From: Arthrobacter sp. SLBN-100
GTDB taxonomy: Bacteria > Actinomycetota > Actinomycetes > Actinomycetales > Micrococcaceae
Direction: 5' to 3'
Assembly: GCF_006715305.1 (NCBI RefSeq)
Contig: NZ_VFMY01000001.1
Location: 2,108,001 to 2,172,000 of the forward strand
DNA length: 64,000 bases
The notes beneath the pieces are model-generated. The model did no database searches and was not told where the DNA came from. It saw only the letters and a program-made list of their open reading frames with translations. Both the position numbers and the translations under genes were made by a program. Of this stretch, positions 55,462-64,000 are shown piece after piece. Numbering within the stretch: position 1 is the first letter of the stretch; each line of letters opens with the position of its first letter.

Positions 55462-55995
55462 CTAGCTGAATTCGGCGATCAGTTCGACCTCAACCGGAGA
55501 GTCGAGCGGCAGCACAGAAACGCCGACGGCGGAACGTGCATGCTGGCCTGCGTCACCGAGGACGCGGCCCAGCAATTCCGATGCACCGTTGATGACACCG
55601 GGCTGTCCGGTGAAGGACGGGTCCGAAGAGACGAATCCCACAACCTTGACGATGCGGGTGATCCGATCGAGGTCGCCAATGACGCTCTTGACGGCTGCCA
55701 GGGCGTTGACGGCACAGACCGCGGCGTACTGCTGTGCGTCTTCGGGGGAAACTGTGGGCTCGTCAGCGAAACCCTCGGTGCCGGCGGAAACTTTCCCGGT
55801 TGCTGGGAGTTTGCCATTAATAAAGGGCAGCTGGCCGGAGGTGTAGACGTGGTTGCCGGAGATCACGGCAGGAACGTAGGCGGCCACCGGAGCGGCAACG
55901 TCGGGAAGGGTCAACCCAAGATCCGCCAGGCGCTGCTCAACAGCGGAAACGGGTGCGCCGGCAGTGCCGGACTGGGCTTCTGCGGAGGTGCTCAT
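55462..55995 (-). CDS. RidA (YjgF/YER057c/UK114) family protein
   Basis: A 177-aa protein with the RidA fold (VISGNHVYTSGQLPFINGKL ... DLDRITRIVKVVGFVSSD ... ARSAVGVSVLPLDSPVEVELIAEF). The Arg in HARSAVGV is the conserved ligand Arg of imine deaminases. RidA removes reactive enamines made by PLP enzymes. It starts one base after the DUF4177 stop. Confidence 0.9.
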   Translation of the reverse strand: MSTSAEAQSGTAGAPVSAVEQRLADLGLTLPDVAAPVAAYVPAVISGNHVYTSGQLPFINGKLPATGKVSAGTEGFADEPTVSPEDAQQYAAVCAVNALAAVKSVIGDLDRITRIVKVVGFVSSDPSFTGQPGVINGASELLGRVLGDAGQHARSAVGVSVLPLDSPVEVELIAEFS

Positions 55996-55996
55996 G

Positions 55997-56152
55997 CTAC
56001 TGCTTCTCCCTCTTCAGGTAGGCAACCAAACCGTTTCCGTCCGGTCCGGGGACTACCTGGACGAGCTCCCAGCCGTCATCTCCCCACTGGTCCAGGATCT
56101 GTTTTGTGGCGTGGATAATGAGCGGAATCGTGGCGTACTCCCATTTGGTCAT
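55997..56152 (-). CDS. DUF4177 small protein
   Basis: A 51-aa protein, MTKWEYATIPL followed by QWGDDGWELVQVV, the DUF4177 pattern. Function unknown. It is the first gene of the operon with RidA and NUDIX and was chosen over longer in-frame N-terminal extensions that are antisense to the PBP gene. Confidence 0.8.
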   Translation of the reverse strand: MTKWEYATIPLIIHATKQILDQWGDDGWELVQVVPGPDGNGLVAYLKREKQ

Positions 56153-56189
56153 GAGAGAAAGACTAGTCCTTGCCGGTAAAGTGGAAAAC

Positions 56190-58487
56190 ATGGCTCCTCG
56201 TAAGAACCCATTATTCGACACTGCCACCACCCTCGGAAAGATTCTGGTTTTCCTTGGCGTGAGTGCAATTTGTGGTGTCCTGGTAGCAGGCCTGCTGGTC
56301 CCCGCGGCGGCTGTCTCAGGCAGCGCGGCCAGCGGTTCGATCGAGTTCTTCGACACCCTTCCGGCAGAGCTGAAGGTTGACCCGCCCAACCAGACCACCA
56401 GGATCCTGGCAGCGGATGGAAGCGAGATAGCCAACGTCTACACCGAGAACCGCACCAAGGTTGCGCTGGACCAGATTTCGCCGTTCATGAAGGAAGCTGT
56501 CATCGCCGTCGAGGACAGCCGTTTTTATGACCACGGCGGTGTGGACACCACCGGCATCCTGCGTGCGCTGGTCAGCACCGCGCGCGGCAACAAGCAGGGT
56601 GCCTCCACGGTCACGCAGCAGTACGTCAACAACGTCCTCAACGCCAATCTCGCCGCCGAGGGCAACGAGGACCAGATCAAGCTCAACGGTGTCAACAAGG
56701 GCGTGGGCGACAAGCTCCGCGAAATGAAGCTGGCCATTGCCCTGGAGAAGGAGTTCAGCAAGGAGCAGATCCTTGAGGGCTACCTGAACATCGTGTTCTT
56801 CAACCGTGACGCGTATGGGGTCGAGGCTGCCTCCAAGTTCTTCTTCAGCACCTCTGCCAAGGACCTCAGCCTTCCGCAGGCTGCGCTGCTGGCCGGGCTG
56901 GTCAACAGCCCCTCCGCGTTCGACCCGATCTCCAACCCTGAGAGCTCGAAAGAGCGCCGCGACCTGGTTCTTGGCCTGATGTTGAACCAGGGCAAGATCA
57001 ACCAGGCGGACCACGACGCTGCCGTCGCCACTCCGGTGGAAACCAAGGTGACCCCCGCCCGCCAGGGCTGTGCCTACGCGTCCACCGCACCCTATTTCTG
57101 CGACTACGTGCTGCACCTGCTGGAGAACAACCCGGCCTACGGCGCGGATCTCAAGGAGCGCCAGCGCCTGATCTATGGCGGCGGCCTCACCATCACCACC
57201 ACACTGGACCCGAAAGCCCAGGCCGTTGCGCAGGAGCAGGTCAACGCCTCCGCCGGTGCCAACCCGGACAAGTGGGGTGCTGCCATGGTTTCGGTGCAGC
57301 CCAACACCGGCAAGATCATCTCCATGGCGCAGAACACCAGCTTCCTGCCGGCCGAGGGTTCCTTTGATTCCCAGGTGAACTTCAACGTGGACAAGCTGGA
57401 CAAGGACGGCAACGACCTTAACGGCCTGGGCGGCGCACAGCCCGGTTCCACCATGAAGCCGTTCACGTTCGCGGAGTGGCTCAATGAGGGCAAGTCCATG
57501 AACACGGTAGTCAACGCCGCCCAGCGCATCTACCCCCTGAGCTTCCCGTGGCGGAACACCTGCGGCAAGGTGACCGGCGGCTACAGCACCGCGCAAAAGA
57601 ACCAGGGCCTCGGCACGGCAGACGACCTGCAGAACGCCGAACCCCAGTGGTACCGGCCCCTGTCCGTCCTGGAAGGCCTCTACAACTCCATCAACACGGT
57701 GACCTTTGCTTCAGCAGCCCAGCTGGACTTCTGCGGCATCCAGAAGGTGGTTGACGCCGTCGGACTCCACAGCGGCCTGCCGTCGGCAGACGAGCCGAAC
57801 CCGAAGGTCAACATGTCCACGCTGGGTAACCTCCTGGGTTCCACGCAGACCTCCCCGCTGACCATGGCCAGCGCGTTCGCCACGTTCGCGAACGACGGCA
57901 AATTCTGCGAAGCCATCGCCGTCACCTCGGTGACGGATGGAAGCGGCAAGCAGCTGCCCGCACAGTCCACCAGCTGCCGGGACGCCATCAAGCCCGACGT
58001 GGCCCGCGGTGTGAACCACGCGCTGCAGGAAGTCCTCAACCGCGGCTCCGGCTCGCTGATCCAGCCACGGATTTCCACGCGGACCAGCTTCCCCATCGGC
58101 GCCAAGACCGGTACCTCAAACAACAACGGCTCCACTTGGGTTGTCGGGCACACCACCGGCCTTGCCACTGCTGCCTGGTTCGGTGATGCACTGGGAGACC
58201 AAGGCCGCGCCGGGCAGAACATCACGGTCAACGGGAAGTTCTACCAGGGCATTGACGGTTACATGATCGCCGGGCCCATGTTCTCCAGGTTCATGTCCCA
58301 GATCGCACCGGCCTACGGCACCAATCCGTTCCCGGCGCCGCCCAGCAACCTGCTGAACGGAACCACGCGGAGCACCAGCCCCGCAACTTCGCAGGCCACG
58401 CAGGCGCCCGCCCCCACCACGACGCAGCCCGCACCGGCGCCGAGCAACAACGACAAGGGTAACGGCAATGGAAACGGGAACGGCTAG
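56190..58487 (+). CDS. Class A penicillin-binding protein (transglycosylase/transpeptidase)
   Basis: A 765-aa bifunctional enzyme that polymerises and cross-links peptidoglycan. A short N-terminus is followed by one membrane helix (LGKILVFLGVSAICGVLVAGLL). The GT51 domain has EDSRFYDHGGVD and GASTVTQQYVNN. The transpeptidase domain has SxxK in GSTMKPF, SxN in YNSINTV and KTGTSN. A Thr/Pro/Asn-rich tail ends the protein, without PASTA domains. It corresponds to PonA-type proteins. A GTG nine bases upstream of the chosen Met is an alternative start. Confidence 0.94.
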   Translation: MAPRKNPLFDTATTLGKILVFLGVSAICGVLVAGLLVPAAAVSGSAASGSIEFFDTLPAELKVDPPNQTTRILAADGSEIANVYTENRTKVALDQISPFMKEAVIAVEDSRFYDHGGVDTTGILRALVSTARGNKQGASTVTQQYVNNVLNANLAAEGNEDQIKLNGVNKGVGDKLREMKLAIALEKEFSKEQILEGYLNIVFFNRDAYGVEAASKFFFSTSAKDLSLPQAALLAGLVNSPSAFDPISNPESSKERRDLVLGLMLNQGKINQADHDAAVATPVETKVTPARQGCAYASTAPYFCDYVLHLLENNPAYGADLKERQRLIYGGGLTITTTLDPKAQAVAQEQVNASAGANPDKWGAAMVSVQPNTGKIISMAQNTSFLPAEGSFDSQVNFNVDKLDKDGNDLNGLGGAQPGSTMKPFTFAEWLNEGKSMNTVVNAAQRIYPLSFPWRNTCGKVTGGYSTAQKNQGLGTADDLQNAEPQWYRPLSVLEGLYNSINTVTFASAAQLDFCGIQKVVDAVGLHSGLPSADEPNPKVNMSTLGNLLGSTQTSPLTMASAFATFANDGKFCEAIAVTSVTDGSGKQLPAQSTSCRDAIKPDVARGVNHALQEVLNRGSGSLIQPRISTRTSFPIGAKTGTSNNNGSTWVVGHTTGLATAAWFGDALGDQGRAGQNITVNGKFYQGIDGYMIAGPMFSRFMSQIAPAYGTNPFPAPPSNLLNGTTRSTSPATSQATQAPAPTTTQPAPAPSNNDKGNGNGNGNG

Positions 58488-58493
58488 CCGCCG

Positions 58494-59441
58494 ATGATCT
58501 CGACCAGTGCTTTGGCCAGCCGCGCCCGGACCATCGGGCGCGGCTTTGCCGTCACCGCCGGGGCAGGAGCGACAGCGGGACTGGCTGCGTTCGGGTACGG
58601 CCTGTGGGAGAAAAACCAGTTTGTCCTCCGCAAAGAGACGCTGGGCATCCTCCCACCCGGGCGGGCACCGTTCCGCATCCTGCACCTGAGTGATATCCAC
58701 TTTGTCCCGGGGCAGAACAGGAAGGCAGCCTGGCTGGAGTCCCTGGCTGGCCTTGAACCGGACCTGGTGGTCAACACCGGGGACAACCTCAGCCACGTCA
58801 AGGCTGTGGACCCGCTCCTGGCAGCGCTCCGCCCCCTCCTGGAGTTCCCTGGCGTCTTTGTTCCCGGTTCCAACGACTACTTCGCTCCCACCTTGAAGAA
58901 CCCGGCGTCCTACCTGCTGGGACCTTCGCAGGTGAAGCCGAAGCCGGCCCAACTGGACTGGCCGCGCCTGCGCTCGGGCTTTGGCATGGGCGGCTGGATA
59001 GACCTGACCAACCGGCACCAGTCAGTGGTCCTGAAGGGCATCCGCTTCGACTTTTCCGGTGTGGACGATCCCCACTTGAACCGGGAACGGTACGCCGGCT
59101 GGCCCCGCGGCACCGTCAACCAGAACGCCGCTGCGCACCTCCGCGTCGCCGTTATCCACGCCCCCTACCAGCGCGTGCTGGACCACTTCACCGAGGACGG
59201 CGCGGACCTCCTGCTCGCCGGGCATACCCACGGCGGCCAGTTGTGCATCCCCGGGTATGGCGCCCTGGTGTCCAACTGCGACCTTCCCACCTGGCGGGCC
59301 AAGGGCCTCAATGACTGGCAGAGCAACGGAAGTACGACGCCGGTCAACGTCTCGGGCGGTATCGGCACCTCACGCTTCGCCCCGGTCCGTATCGCCTGCA
59401 AACCCGAAGCGGTCCTTCTCACCCTCACCTCGCCCAACTGA
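58494..59441 (+). CDS. Metallophosphoesterase, membrane-anchored
   Basis: A 315-aa enzyme of the calcineurin-like family. An N-terminal hydrophobic segment (ALASRARTIGRGFAVTAGAGAT...) probably anchors it. Metal-binding motifs are ILHLSDIHF (DxH), NTGDN (GDN), GSND and AGHTHGGQ (GHxH). The YkuE-like group is thought to act on phosphodiesters, but the substrate is unknown. It follows the penicillin-binding protein by seven bases and is probably co-transcribed with it. Confidence 0.88.
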   Translation: MISTSALASRARTIGRGFAVTAGAGATAGLAAFGYGLWEKNQFVLRKETLGILPPGRAPFRILHLSDIHFVPGQNRKAAWLESLAGLEPDLVVNTGDNLSHVKAVDPLLAALRPLLEFPGVFVPGSNDYFAPTLKNPASYLLGPSQVKPKPAQLDWPRLRSGFGMGGWIDLTNRHQSVVLKGIRFDFSGVDDPHLNRERYAGWPRGTVNQNAAAHLRVAVIHAPYQRVLDHFTEDGADLLLAGHTHGGQLCIPGYGALVSNCDLPTWRAKGLNDWQSNGSTTPVNVSGGIGTSRFAPVRIACKPEAVLLTLTSPN

Positions 59442-59460
59442 TCCGGTTGCGCCATCACTT

Positions 59461-59491
59461 TTGGTTCCCAAGCAGGGCTTTTGGGCACCAA
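59461..59491 (+). terminator. Hairpin after the metallophosphoesterase gene
   Basis: TTGGTTCCCAA pairs with TTGGGCACCAA (10 of 11) over a 9-nt loop, 20 bp after the stop codon. No T-run. Confidence 0.5.
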
Positions 59492-59654
59492 CATCTGATA
59501 GCGCAGTGGGCGGGCGGGGGTCAAGGGTCCATCGCGGACTGCAATAACTGGCCAAGCTTCACAAGCAGGGCGGAAGCCTGTGAATCGGATCACGCCATGG
59601 CATAGGGTTGTTGCTACGGGAAACTACATTCGTTTTAGAGCTTGAGAAGCGGGC

Positions 59655-61463
59655 ATGGCCAAGCAAACTCCATTTTTTCGATCCATCAGTCGCCTCTACC
59701 CGCATGTCCGGCCGATCATCCCCCGGCTTCTGTTGGGACTTCTCTGCGCGTTGTCGGCCAGCGTTGTTGCACTCGCCATCCCGCAGGTCCTCCGCGTGCT
59801 GGTCAACGAGTCACTGAAGCCCGGCGGTGCATCGGAAGCGGTCTGGATTTCCGCGGGCGCCATCCTGGTACTGGGCGTGGCCGAGGCAGGACTGGTGGCC
59901 CTCCGCCGGCAGTTCGTCATCAACCCCGCCACGTCAGTGGAAACCAGGATGCGGGTTTCGCTGTATGACCACCTCCAGGATTTGACTGTCTCCTTCCACG
60001 ACCGCTGGGGCTCCGGCCAGTTGTTGTCGCGTGCCATGACCGACCTGAACTTCCTGCGCCGCTGGATGGCGTTCGGTGCCATCATGCTGGTGGTCACCAC
60101 CCTCACGGTGATCATCGGCATCACGGTGATGTTTGTGATGAGCTGGCAGCTTGCCCTCATCTTCCTGGCCGCGGCCGTGCCCATCATGGCCTACAGTTTC
60201 CGGTTCCGGACCCGCTTCAGCAGGGTGACCCGCCGCAGCCAGGACCAGGCCGGCGACCTCGCCACCACCGTTGAGGAATCAGTCCACGGCATCCGCGTGC
60301 TCAAAGCGTTCGGGCGAAGCCGGGAGGCGCTCGAAAACTTCAACGAGCAGGCCGAGGAACTGCGCCAGACGGAGATCGAAAAGGCACGCCACCAGGCAAC
60401 ATTCACCATGGTGGTCACCCTGCTTCCCGAGCTCGCCCTCGGCGCCGGCCTGGTGGTCGGGGTGATGCTGTGCGCCAGCGGGCAGCTCAGCATTGGCGCG
60501 CTCGTGGCGTTCTTTGCCACCGCCGCGGTCATGGCCTCGCCTGTGGAATTTTCGGGAATGCTGCTGGCCATGGCCCTCACTGCCAAGACCGCCGTGGACC
60601 GCCACTTCGAAGTGATGGACTCGCCCAACACCATCACCAGTCCCCCCGGGCCCCGGCGGCCCGGCCAACTGGCCGGCGGACTCCGTTTCAACAAGGCCAC
60701 CTTCGCCTTTGAGGATGCACCGGACAAGCCCATCCTGAAGGAGATCGATCTCGACGTCCGCCCAGGCGAAACCATGGCACTGGTGGGTATCACCGGCAGC
60801 GGGAAGAGCGCGCTGATCCAGCTCGTTCCCCGCCTCTATGACGTCTCCGGCGGGGCCATCACCATCGACGGCGTGGACCTGCGGGACTTCGAAGTCGAGG
60901 AGCTCCGCCGGATCGTCGCAGTTGCCTTCGAAGACACCACCCTGTTCTCCAATTCGGTCCGGGACAACGTTTTGCTCGGCGCCCCTGTGCGCACTGATGC
61001 CGTCCTCGACGAGGCCCTGGACGTGGCGCAGGCGCACTTCGCCTACTCCCTGCCCGAGGGAGTGGACACACTGATTGGCGACGAGGGCCTCAGCCTTTCC
61101 GGCGGCCAGCGGCAGCGGATCGCCCTGGCGCGTGCCATCGCCGCGCGCCCCCGGGTACTGGTCCTGGACGATCCGTTGTCCGCCCTGGACGTCCACACCG
61201 AGGAACTGGTGGAAACGCGGCTCCGGGCCGTGCTGAAGGACACCACTACGCTCATCGTGGCCCACCGCCCGTCCACCGTGGCGCTGGCGGACCGGGTGGC
61301 GCTGCTGGAAGATGGCCGCATCACCGCCGTCGGCACCCACACCGAACTGCTGGCGGGCAACCACCACTACCGCTACGTCATTGCCAGCCTGGACCAGGAA
61401 CCACGCGACCTCGATTCCGAACTGTCCGCCCTTGAGGACCAGGCAGAGGAAGTGACCCGGTGA
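59655..61463 (+). CDS. Heterodimeric ABC exporter subunit with degenerate Walker B (subunit 1)
   Basis: A 602-aa exporter: a six-helix transmembrane domain (residues about 1-310) and an ATPase domain. Walker A is [10 protein letters not shown], the signature is LSLSGGQRQ (canonical), but Walker B is [12 protein letters not shown], where the catalytic Glu is replaced by Asp. The H-loop is IVAHRPST. The Asp makes its own Walker B the weak half of a degenerate site. GAGAAG precedes the ATG. It overlaps the next gene by four bases (GTGA). Substrate unknown. Confidence 0.9.
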   Translation: MAKQTPFFRSISRLYPHVRPIIPRLLLGLLCALSASVVALAIPQVLRVLVNESLKPGGASEAVWISAGAILVLGVAEAGLVALRRQFVINPATSVETRMRVSLYDHLQDLTVSFHDRWGSGQLLSRAMTDLNFLRRWMAFGAIMLVVTTLTVIIGITVMFVMSWQLALIFLAAAVPIMAYSFRFRTRFSRVTRRSQDQAGDLATTVEESVHGIRVLKAFGRSREALENFNEQAEELRQTEIEKARHQATFTMVVTLLPELALGAGLVVGVMLCASGQLSIGALVAFFATAAVMASPVEFSGMLLAMALTAKTAVDRHFEVMDSPNTITSPPGPRRPGQLAGGLRFNKATFAFEDAPDKPILKEIDLDVRPGETMALVGITGSGKSALIQLVPRLYDVSGGAITIDGVDLRDFEVEELRRIVAVAFEDTTLFSNSVRDNVLLGAPVRTDAVLDEALDVAQAHFAYSLPEGVDTLIGDEGLSLSGGQRQRIALARAIAARPRVLVLDDPLSALDVHTEELVETRLRAVLKDTTTLIVAHRPSTVALADRVALLEDGRITAVGTHTELLAGNHHYRYVIASLDQEPRDLDSELSALEDQAEEVTR

Positions 61464-63286
61464 GCACCACAACTTTTGGCACGGCCAACGAGGACAATGC
61501 CCACCTCAGCAAGAGTGACAGCAGGGCTGTACGACGGCGGTCGCTGGCGCTGCTGCGCAGCCTGATCCGGCCGGTGCGGCTGCGGTTCTGGCTGACGATA
61601 GCCACGGTGATCCTTTCGCAGGCGGCCCGCGTGGCCGGTCCGGCGCTGATCGCCTTCGGCATCGACCACGCGCTGCCCGCCCTGCAGGCCGGAGACAACC
61701 TCCCCCTGGTGTTCACCGGCGTCGCTTATCTGCTCGCGGCCATCGCGACGGCGGGACTCACCGCCCTGTACGTGACGTCCACCGCGAAGCTGAGCCAGGC
61801 CATGCTCCTGGACCTGCGTCTTCGGGTATTCCGCCAGACGCAGCGGCTGAGCCTGGAGTTCCACGAAAAATACACCTCCGGCCGGATCATTGCGCGGCAG
61901 ACCTCGGATCTGGAGGCCCTCCGCGAACTCCTGGACTCCGGCGTCAGCTCACTGGCCTCAGGCCTGCTGTTCATGATCTTCACTGCCGTTACGGTGTTCG
62001 CCCTGGATTGGCGCAGCGGCCTGCTGGTGCTGGCCGCGGGTGTTCCGATGTTCTTCCTGGCCCGCTGGTACCAGAAGCACTCCCAGATCGTGTTCCGCGA
62101 ATCCCGGGTGGTTTCGGCACGGCTGATCGTGCACTTCGTGGAGACCATGACCGGCATCCGCGCGGTGAAGGCGTTCCGCAAGGAGCAGGAAAATGCTGAC
62201 CGCTACGGGAAGCTTGCCGAGGACTACCGCCGGGTCACCGTCCGCTCCATCAACCTCAACGGCATCTTCCAGCCGGGGCTGGTCCTGATCGGAAACGTCT
62301 GCGTGGCCGTGGTGCTGCTCTTTGGCGGTTTCCGCGTCCTCACCGGGGACCTTGCGGTGGGTGTGCTGCTGGCGCTCATCCTGTCCACGAAGCGGTTCTT
62401 CCAGCCCGTGGACCAGATGGCGATGTTCTACAACTCCTTCCAGAGTGCCCAGGCAGCCCTGGAAAAGGTGTCCGGGCTTCTTGAGGAAGTGCCCACCGTC
62501 CGCCCGCCCAGGAACCCGATAGCCTTGGGCAACGCCAGGGGGGCGATCGATTTCAAGGGTGTGGAGTTCCGCTACGGCGACGGCCCGCTCATTGTTCCCC
62601 AGCTGAACCTGCACATACCTGCCGGCCAAACAGTGGCCCTGGTGGGCCAGACCGGAGCCGGAAAATCCACCCTCGCCAAGCTGATCGCCCGCTTCTACGA
62701 TGTTTCCTCCGGGTCCTTGACCCTCGACGGCGTGGATCTGCGCAACCTCAGCACCACCGACCTGAGGCGGAACATCGTGATGGTCACCCAGGAGGCCTTC
62801 CTGTTCAGCGGTTCCGTTGCGGACAACATCGCCTTGGGCCGGCCGGAGGCATCGCGCGCCGAAATCGAGGAAGCAGCGAAGGCGGTGGGCGCGCATGGCT
62901 TCATCCTGGAACTTCCCGAAGGATATGACACTGATGTCAATAAGCGGGGCGGCCGTGTATCGTCCGGGCAGCGCCAGCTCATCAGTTTCGCCCGGGCCTT
63001 CCTGGCCCGCCCGGCCGTGCTGATCCTGGATGAGGCCACGTCCTCACTGGACATCCCCTCGGAGAGGCTGGTGCAGCACGGGCTGGCCAGCCTTCTGGCG
63101 GGGACGGACGCGGCCAGCAGGACAGCACTGATCATCGCGCACCGGCTGTCCACAGTGGAAACTGCTGACCGGGTACTGGTAGTGCACGGCGGCCGGATCG
63201 TCGAGGATGGCTCACCTGCGGAGCTGATCGGCGGCGGCGGACGTTTCGCGGACCTGCATGGTGCGTGGAAGGACTCGCTGGTCTGA
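61460..63286 (+). CDS. Heterodimeric ABC exporter subunit with canonical Walker B (subunit 2)
   Basis: A 608-aa exporter of the same architecture. Walker A is [10 protein letters not shown], Walker B is [12 protein letters not shown] (Glu present), but the signature is VSSGQRQ, which lacks the canonical LSGGQ. Pairing Walker A/B of this subunit with the signature of subunit 1 gives the single competent site. Starts with GTG. Such asymmetric pairs are multidrug or lipid-type exporters elsewhere. Confidence 0.9.
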   Translation: MSTTTFGTANEDNAHLSKSDSRAVRRRSLALLRSLIRPVRLRFWLTIATVILSQAARVAGPALIAFGIDHALPALQAGDNLPLVFTGVAYLLAAIATAGLTALYVTSTAKLSQAMLLDLRLRVFRQTQRLSLEFHEKYTSGRIIARQTSDLEALRELLDSGVSSLASGLLFMIFTAVTVFALDWRSGLLVLAAGVPMFFLARWYQKHSQIVFRESRVVSARLIVHFVETMTGIRAVKAFRKEQENADRYGKLAEDYRRVTVRSINLNGIFQPGLVLIGNVCVAVVLLFGGFRVLTGDLAVGVLLALILSTKRFFQPVDQMAMFYNSFQSAQAALEKVSGLLEEVPTVRPPRNPIALGNARGAIDFKGVEFRYGDGPLIVPQLNLHIPAGQTVALVGQTGAGKSTLAKLIARFYDVSSGSLTLDGVDLRNLSTTDLRRNIVMVTQEAFLFSGSVADNIALGRPEASRAEIEEAAKAVGAHGFILELPEGYDTDVNKRGGRVSSGQRQLISFARAFLARPAVLILDEATSSLDIPSERLVQHGLASLLAGTDAASRTALIIAHRLSTVETADRVLVVHGGRIVEDGSPAELIGGGGRFADLHGAWKDSLV

Positions 63287-63368
63287 CAGGGGGAAACCCG
63301 AGGGCTTTCAGGATTTCGCATCGGGGACCAGCATCGGCTATCCTTGTAAAGTTGCTTTTGCAGCGGAT

Positions 63369-63445
<77 letters not shown>

Positions 63446-63453
63446 AAAAGCGG

Positions 63454-63483
63454 AAGAGGGTCTCCCACGGGAGGCCCTCTTTT
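63454..63483 (+). terminator. Terminator of tRNA-Pro
   Basis: A 12-bp stem, AAGAGGGTCTCC paired with GGAGGCCCTCTT (one G-U), a 4-nt loop and a run of T. Confidence 0.85.
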
Positions 63484-63530
63484 GCGCTGCCTGGCGGTCA
63501 CAGCGAGAGATAACTTTTTGGTAAAGGGAA

Positions 63531-63558
63531 AGGCCCCGAAGCAGTTGCTCCGGGGCCT
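63531..63558 (-). terminator. Terminator of the repeat-peptide gene
   Basis: AGGCCCCG pairs with CGGGGCCT, extended inward by four more pairs after one mismatch. On the minus strand it is followed by TTTCCCTTT. It lies 29 bp after the peptide gene stop. Confidence 0.75.
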
Positions 63559-63586
63559 CCCTCGCCTCCTGTGATGAGGAAGCTGG

Positions 63587-63802
63587 TTACGCAGGATCAG
63601 GCCAGTTACCGATGTATGTGACCGTGGTGTCGTTGCTCTTTTCCTTCTTAACCTTCTGGGAAGCCGGATCAGGCCAGTTCCCAATGGCTACGGAAGTCTG
63701 AGAGTTGTCAGCCAGCGAACCTGCAGACAGTACGGCCGGAGCCGCTGCGGAAAATGCCAGCGCCCCCGCCAGCACGGCGGCAGCAGCAATTTTCTTCAAC
63801 AT
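63587..63802 (-). CDS. Exported 71-aa precursor with duplicated C-terminal octapeptide IGNWPDPA (candidate peptide signal)
   Basis: A signal peptide starts MLKKIAAAAVLAGALAFSAA, with a likely signal peptidase I site at SLA-DN (after residue 31). The mature part is 40 residues. It carries IGNWPDPA at residues 40-47 and again at 64-71, the very C-terminus, with a Lys-rich linker (KVKKEK) between. The two octapeptide coding segments (63662-63685 and 63590-63613) differ at four codons, for Ile, Gly, Pro and Ala, all synonymous. TTGAGGA precedes the ATG. I recognise no family. The layout resembles pheromone precursors such as Phr, PapR or AimP, whose active peptide is the C-terminus; an antimicrobial or structural peptide is an alternative. 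Confidence 0.8.
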   Translation of the reverse strand: MLKKIAAAAVLAGALAFSAAAPAVLSAGSLADNSQTSVAIGNWPDPASQKVKKEKSNDTTVTYIGNWPDPA

Positions 63803-63843
63803 ATGAGTTCCTCAATACGAGTCGGATTCGTTACAAAGCCAGC

Positions 63844-63913
63844 ACTGTCCTTGTTGACACCCATTGTAAAATGTTTTCCACAGAGACTGTCAAGCATTCG
63901 TCAACTGACTGTC
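63844..63913. promoter_or_regulatory. Divergent promoter region with three ACTGTC repeats
   Basis: ACTGTC occurs at 63844, 63886 and 63908, spaced 42 and 22 bp (about 4 and 2 helical turns); the last two extend to GACTGTC. TTGACA (63854-63859) and its inverse TGTCAA (63888-63893) also occur. These are candidate binding sites for the XRE protein encoded on the right. Confidence 0.45.
63863..63893 (-). promoter_or_regulatory. Promoter of the repeat-peptide gene
   Basis: On the minus strand, -35 TTGACA (63888-63893) is followed by TTTACA at 17-bp spacing or TACAAT (63863-63868) at 19 bp. The transcript would begin about 50 bp upstream of the ATG. Confidence 0.55.
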
Positions 63914-63932
63914 CGGAAGAGGAGGAAATCCC

Positions 63933-64000
63933 GTGGGCAACGGATTCGGGGAGAAGCTCCGGGCGGAGCGGCTCGAACGGGGACTAACACAGGCCGAACT
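63933..64000 (+). CDS. XRE-family helix-turn-helix regulator, 5' part only
   Basis: The GTG at 63933 has AGGAGG about eight bases upstream. The 22 complete codons read MGNGFGEKLRAERLERGLTQ then AE, the first helix and turn of an XRE/Cro HTH domain. The gene runs out of the window, so the rest is unseen; a C-terminal TPR domain would fit a peptide-binding RRNPP regulator, while a plain short XRE protein would not. It is divergent from the repeat-peptide gene with 130 bp between the starts. Confidence 0.75.
   Translation, partial: MGNGFGEKLRAERLERGLTQAE

Overview
The window looks like a chromosomal segment of a high-GC actinobacterium of the Micrococcaceae, most likely Arthrobacter or Pseudarthrobacter. 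This rests on gene content and order, not on a database search. The main markers are a GlxR-type Crp regulator, a MarP periplasmic protease, a Tad pilus locus beside a DEAD/DEAH helicase and topA, an actinobacterial topoisomerase I with a Lys/Ala tail, frequent GTG/TTG starts, and an intergenic repeat built on GGTTGAGCCTGTCGAAACC. No transposase, prophage or CRISPR array was seen.

Layout. 0.1-6.0 kb: a minus-strand catabolic operon (Gfo/Idh oxidoreductase, NAD epimerase/dehydrogenase, KdgD-like dehydratase, enolase-superfamily enzyme) faces a LacI regulator across an intergenic region with three near-identical operators; it probably degrades a sugar acid. 6.0-10.5 kb: TetR regulator divergent from an MFS transporter and a translationally coupled GH3 beta-glucosidase. 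10.5-12.7 kb: lldR-like regulator and lldD, with twin operators. 12.8-19.6 kb: ArsR-type regulator, AcuC-type deacetylase, TrkH/TrkA potassium uptake, proC, Ppx/GppA phosphatase, SseB-like protein. 19.7-27.2 kb: topA, a methyltransferase, two tandem related lipoproteins, trhO and a GNAT acetyltransferase. 27.2-35.1 kb: helicase plus Tad locus (TadZ, TadA, TadB, TadC, DUF4244 pilin-like protein, two TadE-like proteins), with a 19-bp tandem repeat array downstream of tadC. 35.2-40.2 kb: a family A polymerase-like protein, DUF1508 protein, NUDIX hydrolase, endonuclease III and a Pro/Ala-rich membrane protein. 40.6-43.6 kb: acs and a DeoR regulator.

43.6-51.6 kb is an alpha-galactoside locus: LacI and Gfo/Idh on one strand, divergent from an ABC importer (two permeases, binding lipoprotein) and a GH36 alpha-galactosidase, with an operator lying over the importer promoter -10. 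51.8-59.4 kb holds aroQ, marP, glxR, a NUDIX/RidA/DUF4177 operon, a class A penicillin-binding protein and a metallophosphoesterase. 59.7-63.3 kb encodes an asymmetric heterodimeric ABC exporter, followed by tRNA-Pro(CGG).

The most striking item is at the right edge (63.59-64.0 kb). A 71-residue exported protein carries the octapeptide IGNWPDPA twice, once internally and once as its exact C-terminus. The two copies differ at four codons and all four differences are synonymous. Divergent from it is the start of an XRE-type helix-turn-helix regulator, cut by the window end. The architecture resembles a peptide pheromone precursor with its cognate regulator (the RRNPP logic known from Firmicutes). 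I know of no described actinobacterial system with this sequence, and the assignment is an inference.
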